Positions 1 to 47,300 of a DNA stretch of 64,000 bases are shown in pieces. Origin of the DNA: Lepturacanthus savala (lineage: Eukaryota > Chordata > Actinopteri > Scombriformes > Trichiuridae). Both the position numbers and the translations under genes were made by a program. Within the stretch, counting starts at the first letter, position 1, and every line of letters begins with the position of its first letter. The stretch is taken from the NCBI GenBank assembly GCA_030544235.1, contig CM060475.1, positions 2,937,920 to 3,001,919 of the forward strand, given 5' to 3'. The notes under the pieces are model-generated. The model was not told the DNA's origin and did not search any database. It saw nothing but the letters and a program-made list of their open reading frames with translations.

Positions 1-23
1 AGCAGATATGGTGGATTCGGTAC

Positions 24-33884
<33,861 letters not shown>

Positions 33885-35339
33885 CCTTGAAGTCGTTCCT
33901 TTATCCTGTTGAGAACAAAATAAATAAATAAAATCCTTTCAGACTCTCGGAGGAGGAGTTGTTCTCATCTCCAGCGGAAACTTTCTGCAGCTTCTGGAGG
34001 AAAAAATAAATCGCTGCGAGGCCAGTTTGTGTTGTCTACCTGAGGAGGCTGCGTGCACCTTTACGCACAGCAGTACGCAAGAGCGAGCGCAGTCACAACT
34101 TCCTGCGTGCGTTTTTCAGAATAAAAGCGCTGCTAAAGTCATAAAGACTTTACGAAGACTCCACGAAGGCGTGGATTTCGGACGGATGCGGGTACCCTCC
34201 AATATAGAAGTGCATTTGTTCTTCCTCAAAAAACATTAAAGAAGCAGAGGACTTTTATTTTGAAAAAATCAAATCACTCCCACTTAATGTGTCCTCCACT
34301 CTCCCCCCAGCTTGTGTCAATAAATGAGATATACTGGTAAAAGTCTCTAATGGAATACACAGCAATTACATTACATGTTTTTTTACTCCATAATTAATAG
34401 AATGTTTATTTCCATTATGATAAACTTGTCTTTATTTTGAAAGAAGTCACCGTTATTACATCCTGTTCCCTGCTCACATTTACACATCTTCCATCAAGCA
34501 GTTTACAGTAAAGCCTTCAGGCTTCACAATTCCAATGATTTTATGAAGTTTGAACCTTCAAACCTTTCCCTCAGGCTCCAAAAAGTTGTTTGACTATTCA
34601 ATGTGTAAGTAACAGCTGAGGAAAGCTGAAAAATTCTTCATTTTTAATTGTCATTGAAAAAATAATTTATATGTTTTTTGAACCTTTTTTATCTATTTGG
34701 AAAATGTAAAACACAAAAAATGTAATTGTTTTATTAAAAGAAATACTGTATATAAGTATAATAGTCGCTATGAATTTAATGATAAAATGTGTGTCTGTGG
34801 ATTTTGAAATGCTGAAAATACACCATTACCTATTTTGATTTACTATATACTAATTAAAAGATACGGCTTCCAAGTTGACTAAGTCCATTTTGCTAGATGC
34901 AGCTAAATGTTACATACTGTACCTTTAAAAATTAATATGATTTCCAAATTCCTTCTTGCAGCTTTTGAAAGCTCTGCCTGCTGATGAACATGATGTGTTT
35001 GAAAGCTCCAGAAGGATATCTTAAGTGTCCAGCTTATCAGAATTAAACATATCACATGCTAAAGAAGCGTATGTGATATGAGTGGAAGCTCCAGAACAGC
35101 TACTGAAAGGACTTTATTGTGAAAAGATGCTTCACTCTATGGGACAATAAAAAGCTTTACTAGCACACAAACCAACCAGTCAGTCAGAAAATCTTCATTA
35201 TCAGCTCCAATATGAGTTTTCTGTGTGTTTGACTGCACCTTTTGTTCAGACATGTTGCTGCAGTGTGGCACCTGTCTATGCTGCGGATGAGAAACTGCAT
35301 TCCTTGAAGAGAGAAAGGCTTCTCATGATGACAGATGCT

Positions 35340-35340
<1 letters not shown>

Positions 35341-35373
<33 letters not shown>

Positions 35374-35377
35374 CACA
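35341..35377. repeat. (CA)n microsatellite
   Basis: Eighteen or so CA units with one CG interruption. Confidence 0.95.
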
Positions 35378-36818
35378 GAAATGTCTTGGAGGTTTCTTTC
35401 TCTCTGATGCATGAATCCTCAAATCCAAACTTCTTTCTCCATATAAAAGCTGCACAGTCTTTCCACATGAGGACAAGGCAAAGCTGAGAGTTTATTTATA
35501 AGGTTTCTCTCGTTGAAAAAGCAAAAGGCGTCTTTGTTTGTCATAGCTCAGTAGGTAGAAGGTGATGGGGTTTGTCAGAACATGTCCTCCCAAAGTGGTG
35601 AACCGTACCGACTGAATAGAAAAATCCCTCCGACGCTTCCCTCCCTGTGGAAGTCTGAATCCCCTGCTCCTCATTTCAGTGTCAATCCTGTCTGCACATG
35701 TAAGGATGAGTCCCGCTTTTCACTGTGGTTTCACCGCCGATGCTCCCGTCGCTCTCTCCCCCCGCCGGCTGTGTTTTCAGGGCCCGTCAAATTGAAATTC
35801 CATCCGTCTTCGCTCTTGCTGTCAGCTGTCAGAGCTCAGGAAGAGTCATTTTGAAGGTGGCACTTATGCCGCGACCTGTGAGCGAGTCGCAGACACCTGC
35901 CATTTTTGTTTGAATACACCGTGTGTCCTTCGTTTCACCTGTGAAGCGAAGAACAGAGGTTTCTGTGTCTCCTAAAAGAGATGACACCACCGCGATGGCA
36001 GGAAAGTAGTTTCACAAGAAGCTAAGAGTGCTAAAAGACTAAAGTAACATTCTCTTTACACTCAGTGGAAATGTAATTTTTGATTTAAACATCCACTGAG
36101 AGGTTTATATGGCACATTTGTCCCCAGATGCTGAACTCTGACCTTATTCAGTTCTCAGATGCTTACCGGATAGATTCCTTTTTGTAGTTCTGTGAGACCT
36201 AATACATAAAGACTTCACCATCATTGTGTTCACAATCTATAAAATCTGTTAAATCTATAAAATCTGCGCCTAGCTGTCTGGAGCCATAACAGAATGTAAA
36301 ATATGTTCAGCTCTACCTTGATAAATGACAATAAACTACACAGATGTATTGGCCAAATACACCTATTAGATGCCAAGTGTGTATTTTGTGCTTGTTAATG
36401 CACCGCTCACATCTCATTTTGACTGTTTGCAGAGTTATTATTGGCTGAACCTGAACCGACAGATCCACTGTTCTCTCCAGCTAAAGCCCAGTATGTGTAG
36501 AAGGTGTTTTCAGCGTTTTGTCACAGTGCAAACAGAAAGAGAAGCTGCCAGACACTGAGACAATAAGAGCTCTGAGACACAGTTATATGAGAGACACAGT
36601 TATATGAGAGCGGATCGAGTGACGCTGTGACAAAAGGCTGTGGAGCATCTGTACCGAAGGTGTGGTTCCACTTTGTCTTCTTGTAAAATCAGATGAGGCT
36701 CCACTGTAACCTCTCATCTCAAACCAGAATTTATGGAAAAACATGAATGCAACAGAGCCAGAAATCCATTAAAATAAGTTAATGTTATTACTTATATATT
36801 TAGATTTTAAAATGTTTT

Positions 36819-37366
36819 ACTTAGCATAGTGGTTCTCAAAATTTTTAATGTCAAGGACCCTTAAACTCACAAAAATTAGACCTCAGTTTTATGACAGAAA
36901 GTGCAGGAAACCCCTACACTTGCCAAATTATGGAAAACTAAAACTGTCATAATCAAGAATAAATAAATACTAATTCAGTATGTTAATAAATATACCTGTA
37001 AATGGCCATATTTATTTCATTTTCTATTAATTCATAAAAAATAATTCATTTATGTATATTTTATGAATTTATTTGATTGTTTTATTTTAAAAAATATGTA
37101 TTTTCACCCCAATATATAAAATGGTAAATACATTTTTTAATTAAAGGAAAAAATAATGCATAAATAATAGGAAATAAATACTATTAATTTAAATAAATGC
37201 ATTTATTTATTTTAATTTATGGCAGTCCTCTATACAAATGTTTCCACATTCTGTCATTGTGGATTTATAAATAAATTATTCTCCTTTTTTTCTGGGGACC
37301 CCCAATCATGTCCTCAAGGACCCTTGGGGGTCCCCTAACCCCACTTTGATAACCGCTGACTTAGCA
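36819..37366. mobile_element. hAT-type MITE with perfect 8-bp target duplication
   Basis: The 532-bp body (36827-37358) has ends TAGTGGTTCTCAAA and, inverted, CAGCGGTTATCAAA (11 of 14 identical). It is flanked on both sides by ACTTAGCA. The sub-terminal GGACCC motifs (GTCAAGGACCC near the left, TCAAGGACCCTTGGGGGTCC near the right) are typical of this hAT group. The interior is AT-rich and non-coding. Confidence 0.85.
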
Positions 37367-39034
37367 ATATCACAGTTTAGAAATACCCATTTAAAAGTAA
37401 AAGTCCTGCTTTTGTAAAAATGCATATATTACATTAAACCCTCCTCATATTATAGTCTCCACAGTGGTGATGGTTTTAATTAGGGAAGTGAATAAAAAGC
37501 GCAAATAGGGAGGATTTGAAAGGCAGCAGTGGAACAATAGGATCCACAGTGTGACAGTGTGATGACCTCTGCTGGGCAGAATAAGAAAAGTCAGGCTAGA
37601 ACAGCTGTTTACAACACGTCACAAACATTTAACTCAACCAGTTCAGTGTAAAGAATAAAACTCTTCTGTTTAAGGGTCTAAATACATTTAGTGTTGTCAG
37701 TTATGTTTTTTATTTGTAAAATAAGGAACCCACAGTACTTTAGATTTGGGCCTCATGTCCTGTTCATTAATCAATGGGTCCTGCAGGTCGTCAGAAATCA
37801 GTGGTTATGCCTCTGTAAAACAATAAAAGAACCATAAAAACTCACAGAGTTCTAGTTTGCTGCTGTATTTTCTCCCACCAGTTCATTTCTGTTGTAAGTT
37901 TGGACATAGAACTGTAAATATGTCACATATAGACGAGAAAGTAGCTGTTTAGATTCACAGCGTGTGGTTAGTTATCCGAATATCTGATATTATCTGTGGG
38001 AATTTGCTCCGATGTTTTCGAGAAACATCAGCTGATCTGTGCAGCTCTTTGGTAATTTACTGCTTTCGCTAATGTCTCCGTAGCGATTTCCATATATGAT
38101 GTAATTCCTTTTAGAAGATAAATGTTTGTCTCACAGATGAAATCTAACAATTGTAGCTGTCACACTAGATTGTGCGATTGTAAAGTGAAGTGACGTTTTT
38201 ACTGGACACATGAGACTATATTACATTTTGTTTTATTATACGAAGCTACATAACAGCTTGAATTTTTATTATAGTGGCATTACGGACTGAATGGGATAAT
38301 TTACTGCCTCTCTGTCAATAAGGTTATTTTTTATGAGAAAAGAAGAAGAGAAGTGTTAGTGGAGGTTTTGAGTTGAAATTATTTTGTCAGTGTACAGTCA
38401 GATTGTCATGTTGAAGCTGAGCTGCTGAAGTTTACTGTGTCCACCTCGCCAAGCCCAAACTTAGCGTATTTTTTCCTGGCTTCAGTTACTTCCTTAGATA
38501 TATTAGCTTTTGATAGTCTTGTTTTAAATTCCTTTACGTTTCTGGTTCTTAAGTACACAGAAGAGGAGTAGAGGCCCTTCCTCCACATGACCTCCTCTTA
38601 TACTATTAGATTATCCTAATATATTTGCACACTGTGTGTTGGTGTACAGGGTTGGACTCACAAAAAGGAAAAACACACATTTTTGCCTTGAACAAAATGT
38701 TAAATTTAAACCATGCATGATGCATCAGAAAATCTAATTCTCGATAAACCTTATAAAACTCTTATTGATTCAGATTTAAGTATTTTGTGCCACCTAACTT
38801 TCAACTGCAGCACAAACTGAAATTCATTGGAGTCACGCATGGGCAAATTATTCAAGCTTGAACTTTAGGCTGAGGACAGTTGGGCTAAGGACAAACGAGT
38901 GGTGGCTGTTTAGTATTTACATGACCTGAAGTTTCTCAGAACCATTATGAGAAGTTCTTTGAATATCTGGATGGAACTCTCCACCTGACAATTTCAAATA
39001 TTGTTCTCTCATATGAATGCTCTCTTAGTTTGAT

Positions 39035-39130
39035 TGATTTTACAGGGACAGTGCATATTAACAAACAAATGTGCAGGAATTAGCCACAAAGGCTAGTTTG
39101 CAGTCCCCTAACCAAGTTAAACAAGTTAAT
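39035..39130. repeat. Fragment of a common fish repeat (ACAGGGACAGTGCATATTAA)
   Basis: The series TTTTACAGGGACAGTGCATA, then GCCACAAAGGCTAGTTTGCA, then CAGTCCCCTAACC is one I recognise as dispersed in teleosts. The ends are not defined. Confidence 0.4.
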
Positions 39131-40699
39131 TTTTTTTATCAAATCAGAAAATCTCATTAGAATGAAGAGTTAAGAGTTGCAGTTGAAAACATACATGCAA
39201 AGTAATTCTATCATATAACCATACAGGTATGAGTATGACTGCGGCGCCACTAAGGCGAAGATAAGAAGATAAGTTTACTCAATCAGCTGAATGTGCATAC
39301 ACTTATATAATATTACTTCCACCACTGGTGACAACATCCATCCATCTGAAGGAATTAATTCAGGACAAAACTGTATAAAATGTTGGTAGATCATGTGTCA
39401 TTTATAATGAGATGTGCTGTATTTCTGTATATTTACTCTCTCTGTATTAAAGCTATTAGTTGCTGTCAGTGTATTCTTTGCAGCTGTGGGTTATGAGATT
39501 GATTCTCAATTAAGGAAACTTTACAGCCAATTATATGTTATATTCGACCTGGTCCAGGCAGCCTGACTCCACACAGTGATTTTATAAAAGTATTTAAAAA
39601 TGTCATTATAGTATTTATTGTATTATCCTTCTTCTTTCTTGCCAAGTGTCACAAAAAATCAATTTATTATTATTTAATTCAGCTGGTGATTTTCTTCACA
39701 GTTCATGATAATTTAAATTCCATTCTCCACGAGATATTATAGTATTATTTCATCATAATTGGCAGATATATATAGTCATTTTGATGCTTTGTGCCAAGCA
39801 GATTGTGTTTGACTTGGATTATTAATTCATACGTTTAAAAAATTAAAGACTGAAAGTGAAAAGCTCAGAAATAACCTGGTTGAAGAGCTGAGCTGTTAGA
39901 ATCGGACTTTAGAGACTTTCCTGCCCATCCTGAGTCATGTCAGGTCATGTGAAGGCCACCGATCCAGGACAGTGGACCCATTCACACCAAAACCAGGTTC
40001 TTTGCAGGTCTTGCCTTTGATGAAATGTTGTTGTCGTTGTTTGTTTGTTTCTCCTTTTCTCTGTCTCTTCATCAAATTATTTTATTTGGTTGTGTCTGCT
40101 GCTGTATTAACCAGGTTTTCATTTCAAAAGAGGCCGTTCATGAGGGATCAATCTAGATAATCAATGGATAAATTACCAAAACCAAATTAAATACTAGAAA
40201 GCACTCAGAGGACTGACTCTCTGCCAAGTTTGCAATTCCCTAAATGAGAGAAAATGTTAAGAATGGTTTCTTTGGCATCGGCATCCAGACCCGTATAAAA
40301 ATACGATGTCATTGTCTTTTAGAGTCAAAGTTAAGGATTTATATGAAAAAATTACTAAAAATTTCAAGTGAGTCACACTAACATAGACTTATTCATCTGG
40401 AATGAATATACAGTACATAGATATTTTGAAGAATAGAACTATATCGTACAAACAATGCCTGTAGGGATTTGTATCATCAGACTTTATTGATACTACTATT
40501 CTTATTTGCTTCTTTATTGATGCTTTTATTAGTTTTCTTTAATTATAAAATAGTTTGTTTAAAAATATATAATTTCTAAGGTGAGCAAGTGTTGCTTATA
40601 GAGGAGCAATATTAATATACTATCACTATATACAATTATTGATATTTCACTGGAAAATGATCTAATGTGATATGAAAATACTAACTGTCCTCTGTTATC

Positions 40700-40815
40700 C
40701 TCTGCTGCTAGTAGAGAGGAGGAGGAGATGGAAGAGAGAAGGTGCTAGTAGAGAAAGGAGGAGCTGATAAAGATAGGAGGAGCTAGTAGAGAGAGGAGGA
40801 GCTGGTAGAATAAAT
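40700..40815 (+). repeat. Short minisatellite, GTAGAGAGAGGAGGAGCT units
   Basis: Four or so imperfect units of about 27 bases (GCTAGTAGAGAGAGGAGGAG type) end in AATAAATAAATAAA. Confidence 0.75.
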
Positions 40816-41886
40816 AAATAAAACATATTTTAAGGTATGCGTCTAACTGACATAAACAGGCTACATACAGGTAGCTCCTGTTTAAACTTGAGAGCAACAA
40901 TTACACACTGAACAGATGAGATGCGGCTGCGAAGGAATAACGTTCAACTCATCAGGCATTTCCTTAATGTTAATGCATGAACAGCTAAAAAAATATATAT
41001 ATTCTTGAGCCCAAGTCAAGTCTCAACTCTCAGTGATTGTGACATACTCGAGTCCTCATGTCTGTTTAAAAATATCCCTGTTCATTCCTCTGGGAACATA
41101 TTTGGGAAAAAAAAAGGTTTCCCCCATCTTATAGCCGTTCCTTTCCCCATGTTCGTGGATGGGAGAGAAGATAGCATCATGTGATGGACACCATACTTGT
41201 AATTTCTCATTTTGCCTGGTCCCAGAAACAGCAACAGGCATTGAAGCAGATTTTACATACGTCGAATTACATGTATGACATCCATCACGTAACATTTTTG
41301 AGCCCCAAAAGCATGTTCGTCATGGGGAGAACAGAAGCGTTGAATAGAAATGGTTTCTCATACAGGTGTACACACATCCTATTGAGAGTAAAACTGAAGC
41401 GTGTATGACCAACAAGTCAATAATGATGGTCCAGTCCAGTTTGACTATGGTAATGATTTGATCAAACATCATACAAGAATAAAGCTGACTTCCTACCTGA
41501 GCCTTATCTGCTAACCCTCCGTGAATCTAAAGTGAAAAAATAAAAGTTTCCTGATTTTATATGATGCAAAAAAAGTAGAATAAAACAAAAGTAGTGCTCA
41601 CTCAAATCAATCTTTCATTTAAAAATGGATATTTTTCAACCAACATCAGTTAGTAGCACTGTATTTACATTGACAGTATTCTTTCACAGAATTATTGAGA
41701 GTACAGTAAGAATAATGTGGAAACAACAGTCATTGCTTTTAAGAACATTTAAAGGTAAGTGAGAGACGTTTGGAGAGTGTAATTAGTTTACTGGGTGGCT
41801 AAGAAATTAAATAAAGTAGCCATGCTTCATGCAGACCACCTGATTTCCTTTTTCCTTTGAGTGTCGAAGTTGTCATATTCACATTG

Positions 41887-42015
41887 CACATGATTTGTAG
41901 GGATTTTCAGCATTGGGGCTTGAATTTATAGCTAAATATAAACTGACCTGCCCACTCCGGTCACACCACTGCCTCCACCTTTCTGCCTCACTGTGGGTCA
42001 CATTCTTTTTATAAA
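41887..42015 (+). promoter_or_regulatory. fhl2: fhl2 promoter: E-box, MEF2-type site, TATA box
   Basis: TATAAA lies at 42010-42015. About 70 bases upstream, CTAAATATAA at 41932-41941 fits the MEF2 consensus YTAWWWWTAR exactly, and CACATG at 41887-41892 is an E-box. This mix suits a muscle- or heart-expressed gene. Start of transcription near 42040 is inferred from TATA spacing. Confidence 0.6.
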
Positions 42016-42039
42016 GCAGATGGATGCAGCCCTTCACAG

Positions 42040-42099
42040 ATGCCTCTGATCTCTGTCTGCGAACAAGCTCCTCTTCAGAAACTCCGGCTCTGCTGACAG
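42040..42099 (+). other. fhl2: Predicted fhl2 5'UTR exon
   Basis: The exon runs from the inferred start about 30 bases below the TATA box to the donor GACAG|GTAAAG. It contains no ATG in a long frame. Splicing to the coding exon near 44300-44344 is inferred. Confidence 0.5.
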
Positions 42100-42589
42100 G
42101 TAAAGACTCTACTTAAGATAGAAACTTTTACAATTTATACTGCTTTGTCTTTCTTCTTCTACTTTGGCCCAAAGCTTCATCTTTAGTTTTCTCCCCATTA
42201 GGTTTCATTCACAGGACTCCAAACTTTTTTGTGCATTTTATTCCTTTATATTTGTTTTCAGTGTTTGGTTTAATATCAATTTGACTACAACGTTAATGAT
42301 TTACCTGAGTTAAGTGAATTATTTGAGCTACTTGTGCTAAATAATTTGATGTTTCACATATTTTAAAATGTCATCATGTGTTTTCATTTAATGTCCATCA
42401 AAGGAATATTGGTGTAGGGTACAAGTTAAAATATAATAGGGGATGATGGGTAATAGTAGAGTGATGATGGTGTGGTATATTGGTATTTAGAGGGTAAAGA
42501 GGTGGTATTTAGAGGTGCTTCATTGTGGGGTATAGGGGTATTTTTAGATGTTTTTAGGTGATAGGTTTAGAAAACTACAGTGGTTTCCC

Positions 42590-43030
42590 AGAGGTATATA
42601 TGGTTAATAGAGAAATGCATAAAGAATGTAGAGTAGTATAGAGTGTACAGAGGATTTAGAGATGGCTACAGAGGGTTTAAAGGAGAATGTAGAAGGAATC
42701 AAGTGTTTGAAAAGGACTTAGGCCACAGGTGGTTAAGGAGCGAGGTACAGAGTGTTCACAGAGGGTCTGGGTAAAGAATCTTAAGAGTTTAGTGTACAGA
42801 GGGTTTACAGAGGTTTTATAGAAGAGTATTGAGGTACCTCGGATTTATAAATGGACCTGAATATAAAGGGTTTATAGAAATATGTACAAAGGTTTAATAA
42901 GAGTGTAGAGGGGAAACCCTCTATGCTGTTCTCACTCCACTATTATCCTTATGTAAACCCTTGGTACCACTGTACTCTAAACCTTTGGTACCTCTCTCTA
43001 GACCCTCTGTACCTCTTCTCTAAAACACCT
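42590..43030. repeat. Degenerate GTACAGAGGGTTTA minisatellite that changes orientation
   Basis: From about 42590 to 42905 the units read GTACAGAGGGTTTA and variants. From about 42915 to 43030 they read as the reverse complement (TAAACCC, AGACCCTCTGTACCTCTT). The turning point is near GAGGGGAAACCCTC at 42909-42922. It lies in the fhl2 first intron. Confidence 0.7.
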
Positions 43031-44344
43031 GTGCTTAATCACAGGCTTAAATGGGAGCTGCCTACTGAGCATGGTTCTTGTGAACCACAAGAACATGCAG
43101 GTATTTTTTTTGTACCATTCGTCTTTTAACAGGAATATGGAAAAAACTACTGGGCCAATTTCCATGAAACTTGATGGTACATTTTGCGGCAGATTCCACC
43201 TACGGAATTTGAGCAACACTGCTTTTTAGCGTTTTAGTGGCTCCTGTTAAACGTCACCAGAGTTTCCATAGTAACATCCCCAAATGAAAGTCTATGGGAT
43301 AACATCAGGCAGTGTAGATTCAGGCTTTCAAATTTCTTCTTAAACACATTTTCATCGTACTCATCTTATAGCTTCTGCTCTACCTGAATACTTAAGCATC
43401 AGAATGTAGATGATCTTGTCTTCTTTCCTCCGATGTTACTTCTGTTGAAATAGGACTCAGGATTTTTTCAGAAATGGCCCAACAGAGCAGAAAGTGCTGA
43501 CTAAGTGCCCCATTTACTGCCCTGTTAACTCAGCTCTGAAGCTATGTGTGAAGAATATAGATAAGAATGATTTAAAAAGGATCCCAGCTCTTTTATTTTA
43601 AATCATACGGACACATGTCATACATCATTCTGAGCAGTGAAGTCTTGAGACACTCATAGTGAAAATATGACATTGATATTGGGAACTTTATTTGATTTGT
43701 CTTCTGATGCTTCAATACTGCTGTCAGCTGTTCAGCACCAGGAGTTTCCTCCTTGGATTCAACATTCTGTCTTATCTGCATGTTTGGCACAGAAACAAGA
43801 CTTTAAAAAACTGTGACAATGGCCACTAAACTTCTAGGAATAAGATTACCAAGTATGTTATTTATCTACAGAGATAGAAAGATGTAGAATGCATAAACTT
43901 TGACATTCGACAATCTAGCCATGTGGTGTGTGAGTAAAATCTGACCTAATTTCTACCCTGATAAACTTAGACGTAGACTATTTTGAAGCAAGTAAACCAA
44001 ATTTCAAAGTCACATCATTTCAATTAATAATGTGAACGGCATCTACTCCACTCGCCCTGTTTGGGGCCTGCTTACAACATTCCTTTGCCTAATTTGTTGT
44101 ATGTAGTATTCAATTAAGTTTCCAACCTCAGAGAAGCTAGCAGGTATGGTCTAGAAGACATGATGTAATTTACTGGACCATGTGATCGTGAAATGTGCAA
44201 AGAATTACAATTACAGAAATTAAGCCAGCCCAAGTTTACAATTTAAGGTGAAAATGGTCTTGTGCACAACTCTATAACCTCATTATGCTTATATCGCTGT
44301 TTTAAAGACAGGACTGAGGACTGACACAGAAGATTCAAGTCAAT

Positions 44345-47300
44345 ATGGTCGAGGCCTACGACTGTGCAGAGTGTAAGGATTCCCTGTACGGGAGGAAGTA
44401 CATTCTGAAGGATGAAAGCCCATACTGCATAAAGTGCTATGAGGCAGCCTTCTCCAGCAACTGTGAAGTGTGCCAAAAGCTCATTGCCTGCACCAGCAAG
44501 GTATCATCTTTTTTTTTAGTGCCAGTCATCAAGGCACCTTTCCAGCAAAGGGTCAGGTTTCACTTTCTACAATCATGTTTGCAGACTAGACCCTGAAACC
44601 TTGACATTGCTAAAATGAAAACTCAAGCTTAACTTACTTGTTTCTTGGTACCATGAAATCATTGTGTCACTGGGTACAATCGTATTTGATATTATTTGAA
44701 TCCTGTGGGCAAGAATTTCAATGTAATATGACTTAAAAAATCAAGATGCCAAACAACAAAAGGTTTTGCAAGAAAGAGAATTGATTTGTCTTTTTTCTTG
44801 ACTGAAATGGCAGTTTTGAGATTTATAAACTGGGAGACAAGACTCATGTTTTGTGAAAAATTGAATACAACAGAGGAGTAAATTGGATATTATACTCCCT
44901 TATCATATGTGTGGGTGAATTCTCAAACCTTTTTTGAGTTCACGCCAAATCAAGAAAACATGGTACCTGTTCCTTCTGCTTTACTGATTTAACAGTCCCA
45001 TTTCAATCCTTCCCCTGCCTCTGCAGGACCTGTCATACAAGGACCGCCACTGGCACAGCGAATGCTTCCTCTGTGCCAAGTGCAAAGGATCCCTCGTGGA
45101 TCAGCCTTTTGCCACCAAGGATGACTTGATGCTGTGCATTGAATGCTACAGCAATGAGTACTCTGCCAAGTGCCATGCATGCCTGAAGACCATCATGCCT
45201 GGTGAGGAGGAGAAAAATACAACTAATGATGTTATTCAAGCATATTTAGGGTTGTTTGCATAGATTTAATATGGGTTTATTGAACTATAAAGGAGTTGTT
45301 AATCAGAGTAGCACCTTAGTTACATCTGTCTAATTTGTTCTGCAGAAGAAATAAATCTTTTTTTCAGGTCTAAGCAGACACAGCAATTGTTCTCAAATCA
45401 ACACATATAGTATATTGACATAGTAAAGTGAAAAATAAGTTTTTTCCCTGTGTATGATGACTTTAAATTGATGATGTAATGTAATGCATTGATACAGATG
45501 GGCCTATATGTTGTTATTGGGTTGCTGCAGCTGTAATAGCTTTAGTGAGTTGGAGATTTACTTAAGGAGCAGCTCACTGTACATCAGCGCCAAAAAAATG
45601 ACAGTGAGAAACTCCATCTTTCTTTTTCCCTCTGTCCCAGGCTCGAAAAAGATGGAGCACAAGGGCAACAGTTGGCATGAGAATTGTTTCACCTGCAACC
45701 GTTGCCAGGAGCCCATTGGCACCAGCAGCTTCGTTCAGAAGGAGGGCAACAACTACTGCATGCCCTGCTATGAGAAACAGTTTGCCCCGCAGTGCATCCA
45801 CTGCAAGAAGGTAGAACCACAAAAAACAGCAACACAGAAAGTGGTGTAGATTCACTTGGCTGGCGAGGGGTATTGATTGAGTTTAATGTACTGTAGTAGT
45901 CTTCAACTACTATAAAGATATATATTATGTCTCTAAAGTGAGTTCTAAATTAATGCATTTACGCACATGCATCTGATTTTGTTTTTACTTGTGAGGTTGT
46001 GGAGATGTCTTTAAAGTGCCATCCTTCCATCCTTCAGATAGTAACAAGATCGATATTCTATTTGAGAGCCATTTAAACTTAACCTCTTAAACCATTTTTC
46101 CCTCTCAGACATCCCCTGGGCAGCTTTATGCTAAACACAAACTAAACACATCATTGCAGTAGACGCTTACATTGAGTGAAATATTCAAACCCAAGAGTCC
46201 CTTTTTATGGCTGCATAGTGCCATTAAATGGAAATATTCATGAGAGCTTGTGCATGACTCGTTTACCGGTAATACAGAATATATAGCTATATTTCAAATT
46301 TAATTCTGTGCTTTCTGGGCCTGTAAGTAAAAGTTCACCCCAGCAGTGTATTTACTGTACAAGAGAATCATCATCTAACAGTGCAGCAAGGAAACAGATG
46401 GTCAAGCAGGCAGGAATCGGAGGCGTCTTTTTGCGCTGAAATCTGTTGGTGAGACAGCAGTCATCTGCCTTTTCCAGACTGAGTCAGCACCAATCACAAA
46501 GACTTGGAAAGGCAGCAATATGATCCTATATATGGGAGCTTGTGCTGCAACAGTATAGGCTGTGATAGCAACAGCATTTGCATAAGTATTTGCTGTTAAA
46601 AAATGGCTTTTTCTTATTGATTGGGACCTTGGGACATTTTAGTTGTCTTTAATATTGATCATCTAAGATAATCTAGAACTGAGCTCATAATTTTTCCCAG
46701 AGTTGAGATTTTGTCATAAAATTGATTTATCTTTCTTATCTTTTTTTATTCCAATCTCAAAATAAACAAATTTACCGCAAGATACCGTACATCTTAATAG
46801 CAGATTGCATTTGTCTTACTAAATTTGTCTAAATAAAATTGATCATCCATTTGTTTGATCGTCATAAAAGGTCAAATATGTTCACATGTGATATATGGTC
46901 TAAGTAATGAACTGGTCCGTGTCTTTCAGCCCATCACCACTGGAGGGGTGAACTACCGTGAAGAGCCCTGGCATCGGGAGTGCTTTGCCTGCATCGGCTG
47001 CAAGGAGCCGCTGGCTGCCAGACGCTTCACCTCTCGGGACAACTCTGTCTACTGCCTCGAGTGCTTCTGCAACTTGTTTGCTAAGAGATGTGCTGCCTGC
47101 ACCAACCCGATCAGCGGTAAATGTCGAATTACACTCGAGGGAGAAGCAGCGAGAAGTTTACTAAAATAGATCAACCGAAATCAAATCATCCTCATTCTTA
47201 ATCGAATATTCCAGACTGGCAAATTACCTTTTACTTTTGACTTGATGCTGATCAAAAAAAGCCCATTGTGTCATAAATTTCAGCTCGCTGCCAGTGAAAT

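Larger units (their letters stand above)
33885..42000. other. Intergenic region between col18a1 and fhl2
   Basis: The two genes diverge from here. Near 33.89-34.05 kb is the presumed 5'UTR/promoter of the short col18a1 form. The rest holds a hAT MITE, a CA microsatellite, a short purine-rich tandem and AT-rich single-copy sequence. Short open frames at 34027-34239 and 38406-38588 lack supporting features. Confidence 0.6.

Noticed and set aside
34027..34239. Plus-strand open frame just upstream of the short col18a1 exon.
   Set aside because: It lies in the presumed promoter, has no homology that I recognise, and could simply reflect locally higher GC content.
38406..38588. Minus-strand frame with a Lys/Arg/Glu-rich sequence (RLSKANISKEVTEARKKYAK).
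   Set aside because: It looks more protein-like than most short frames, but I could not assign it to any family and see no exon borders. It may be a transposon fragment.
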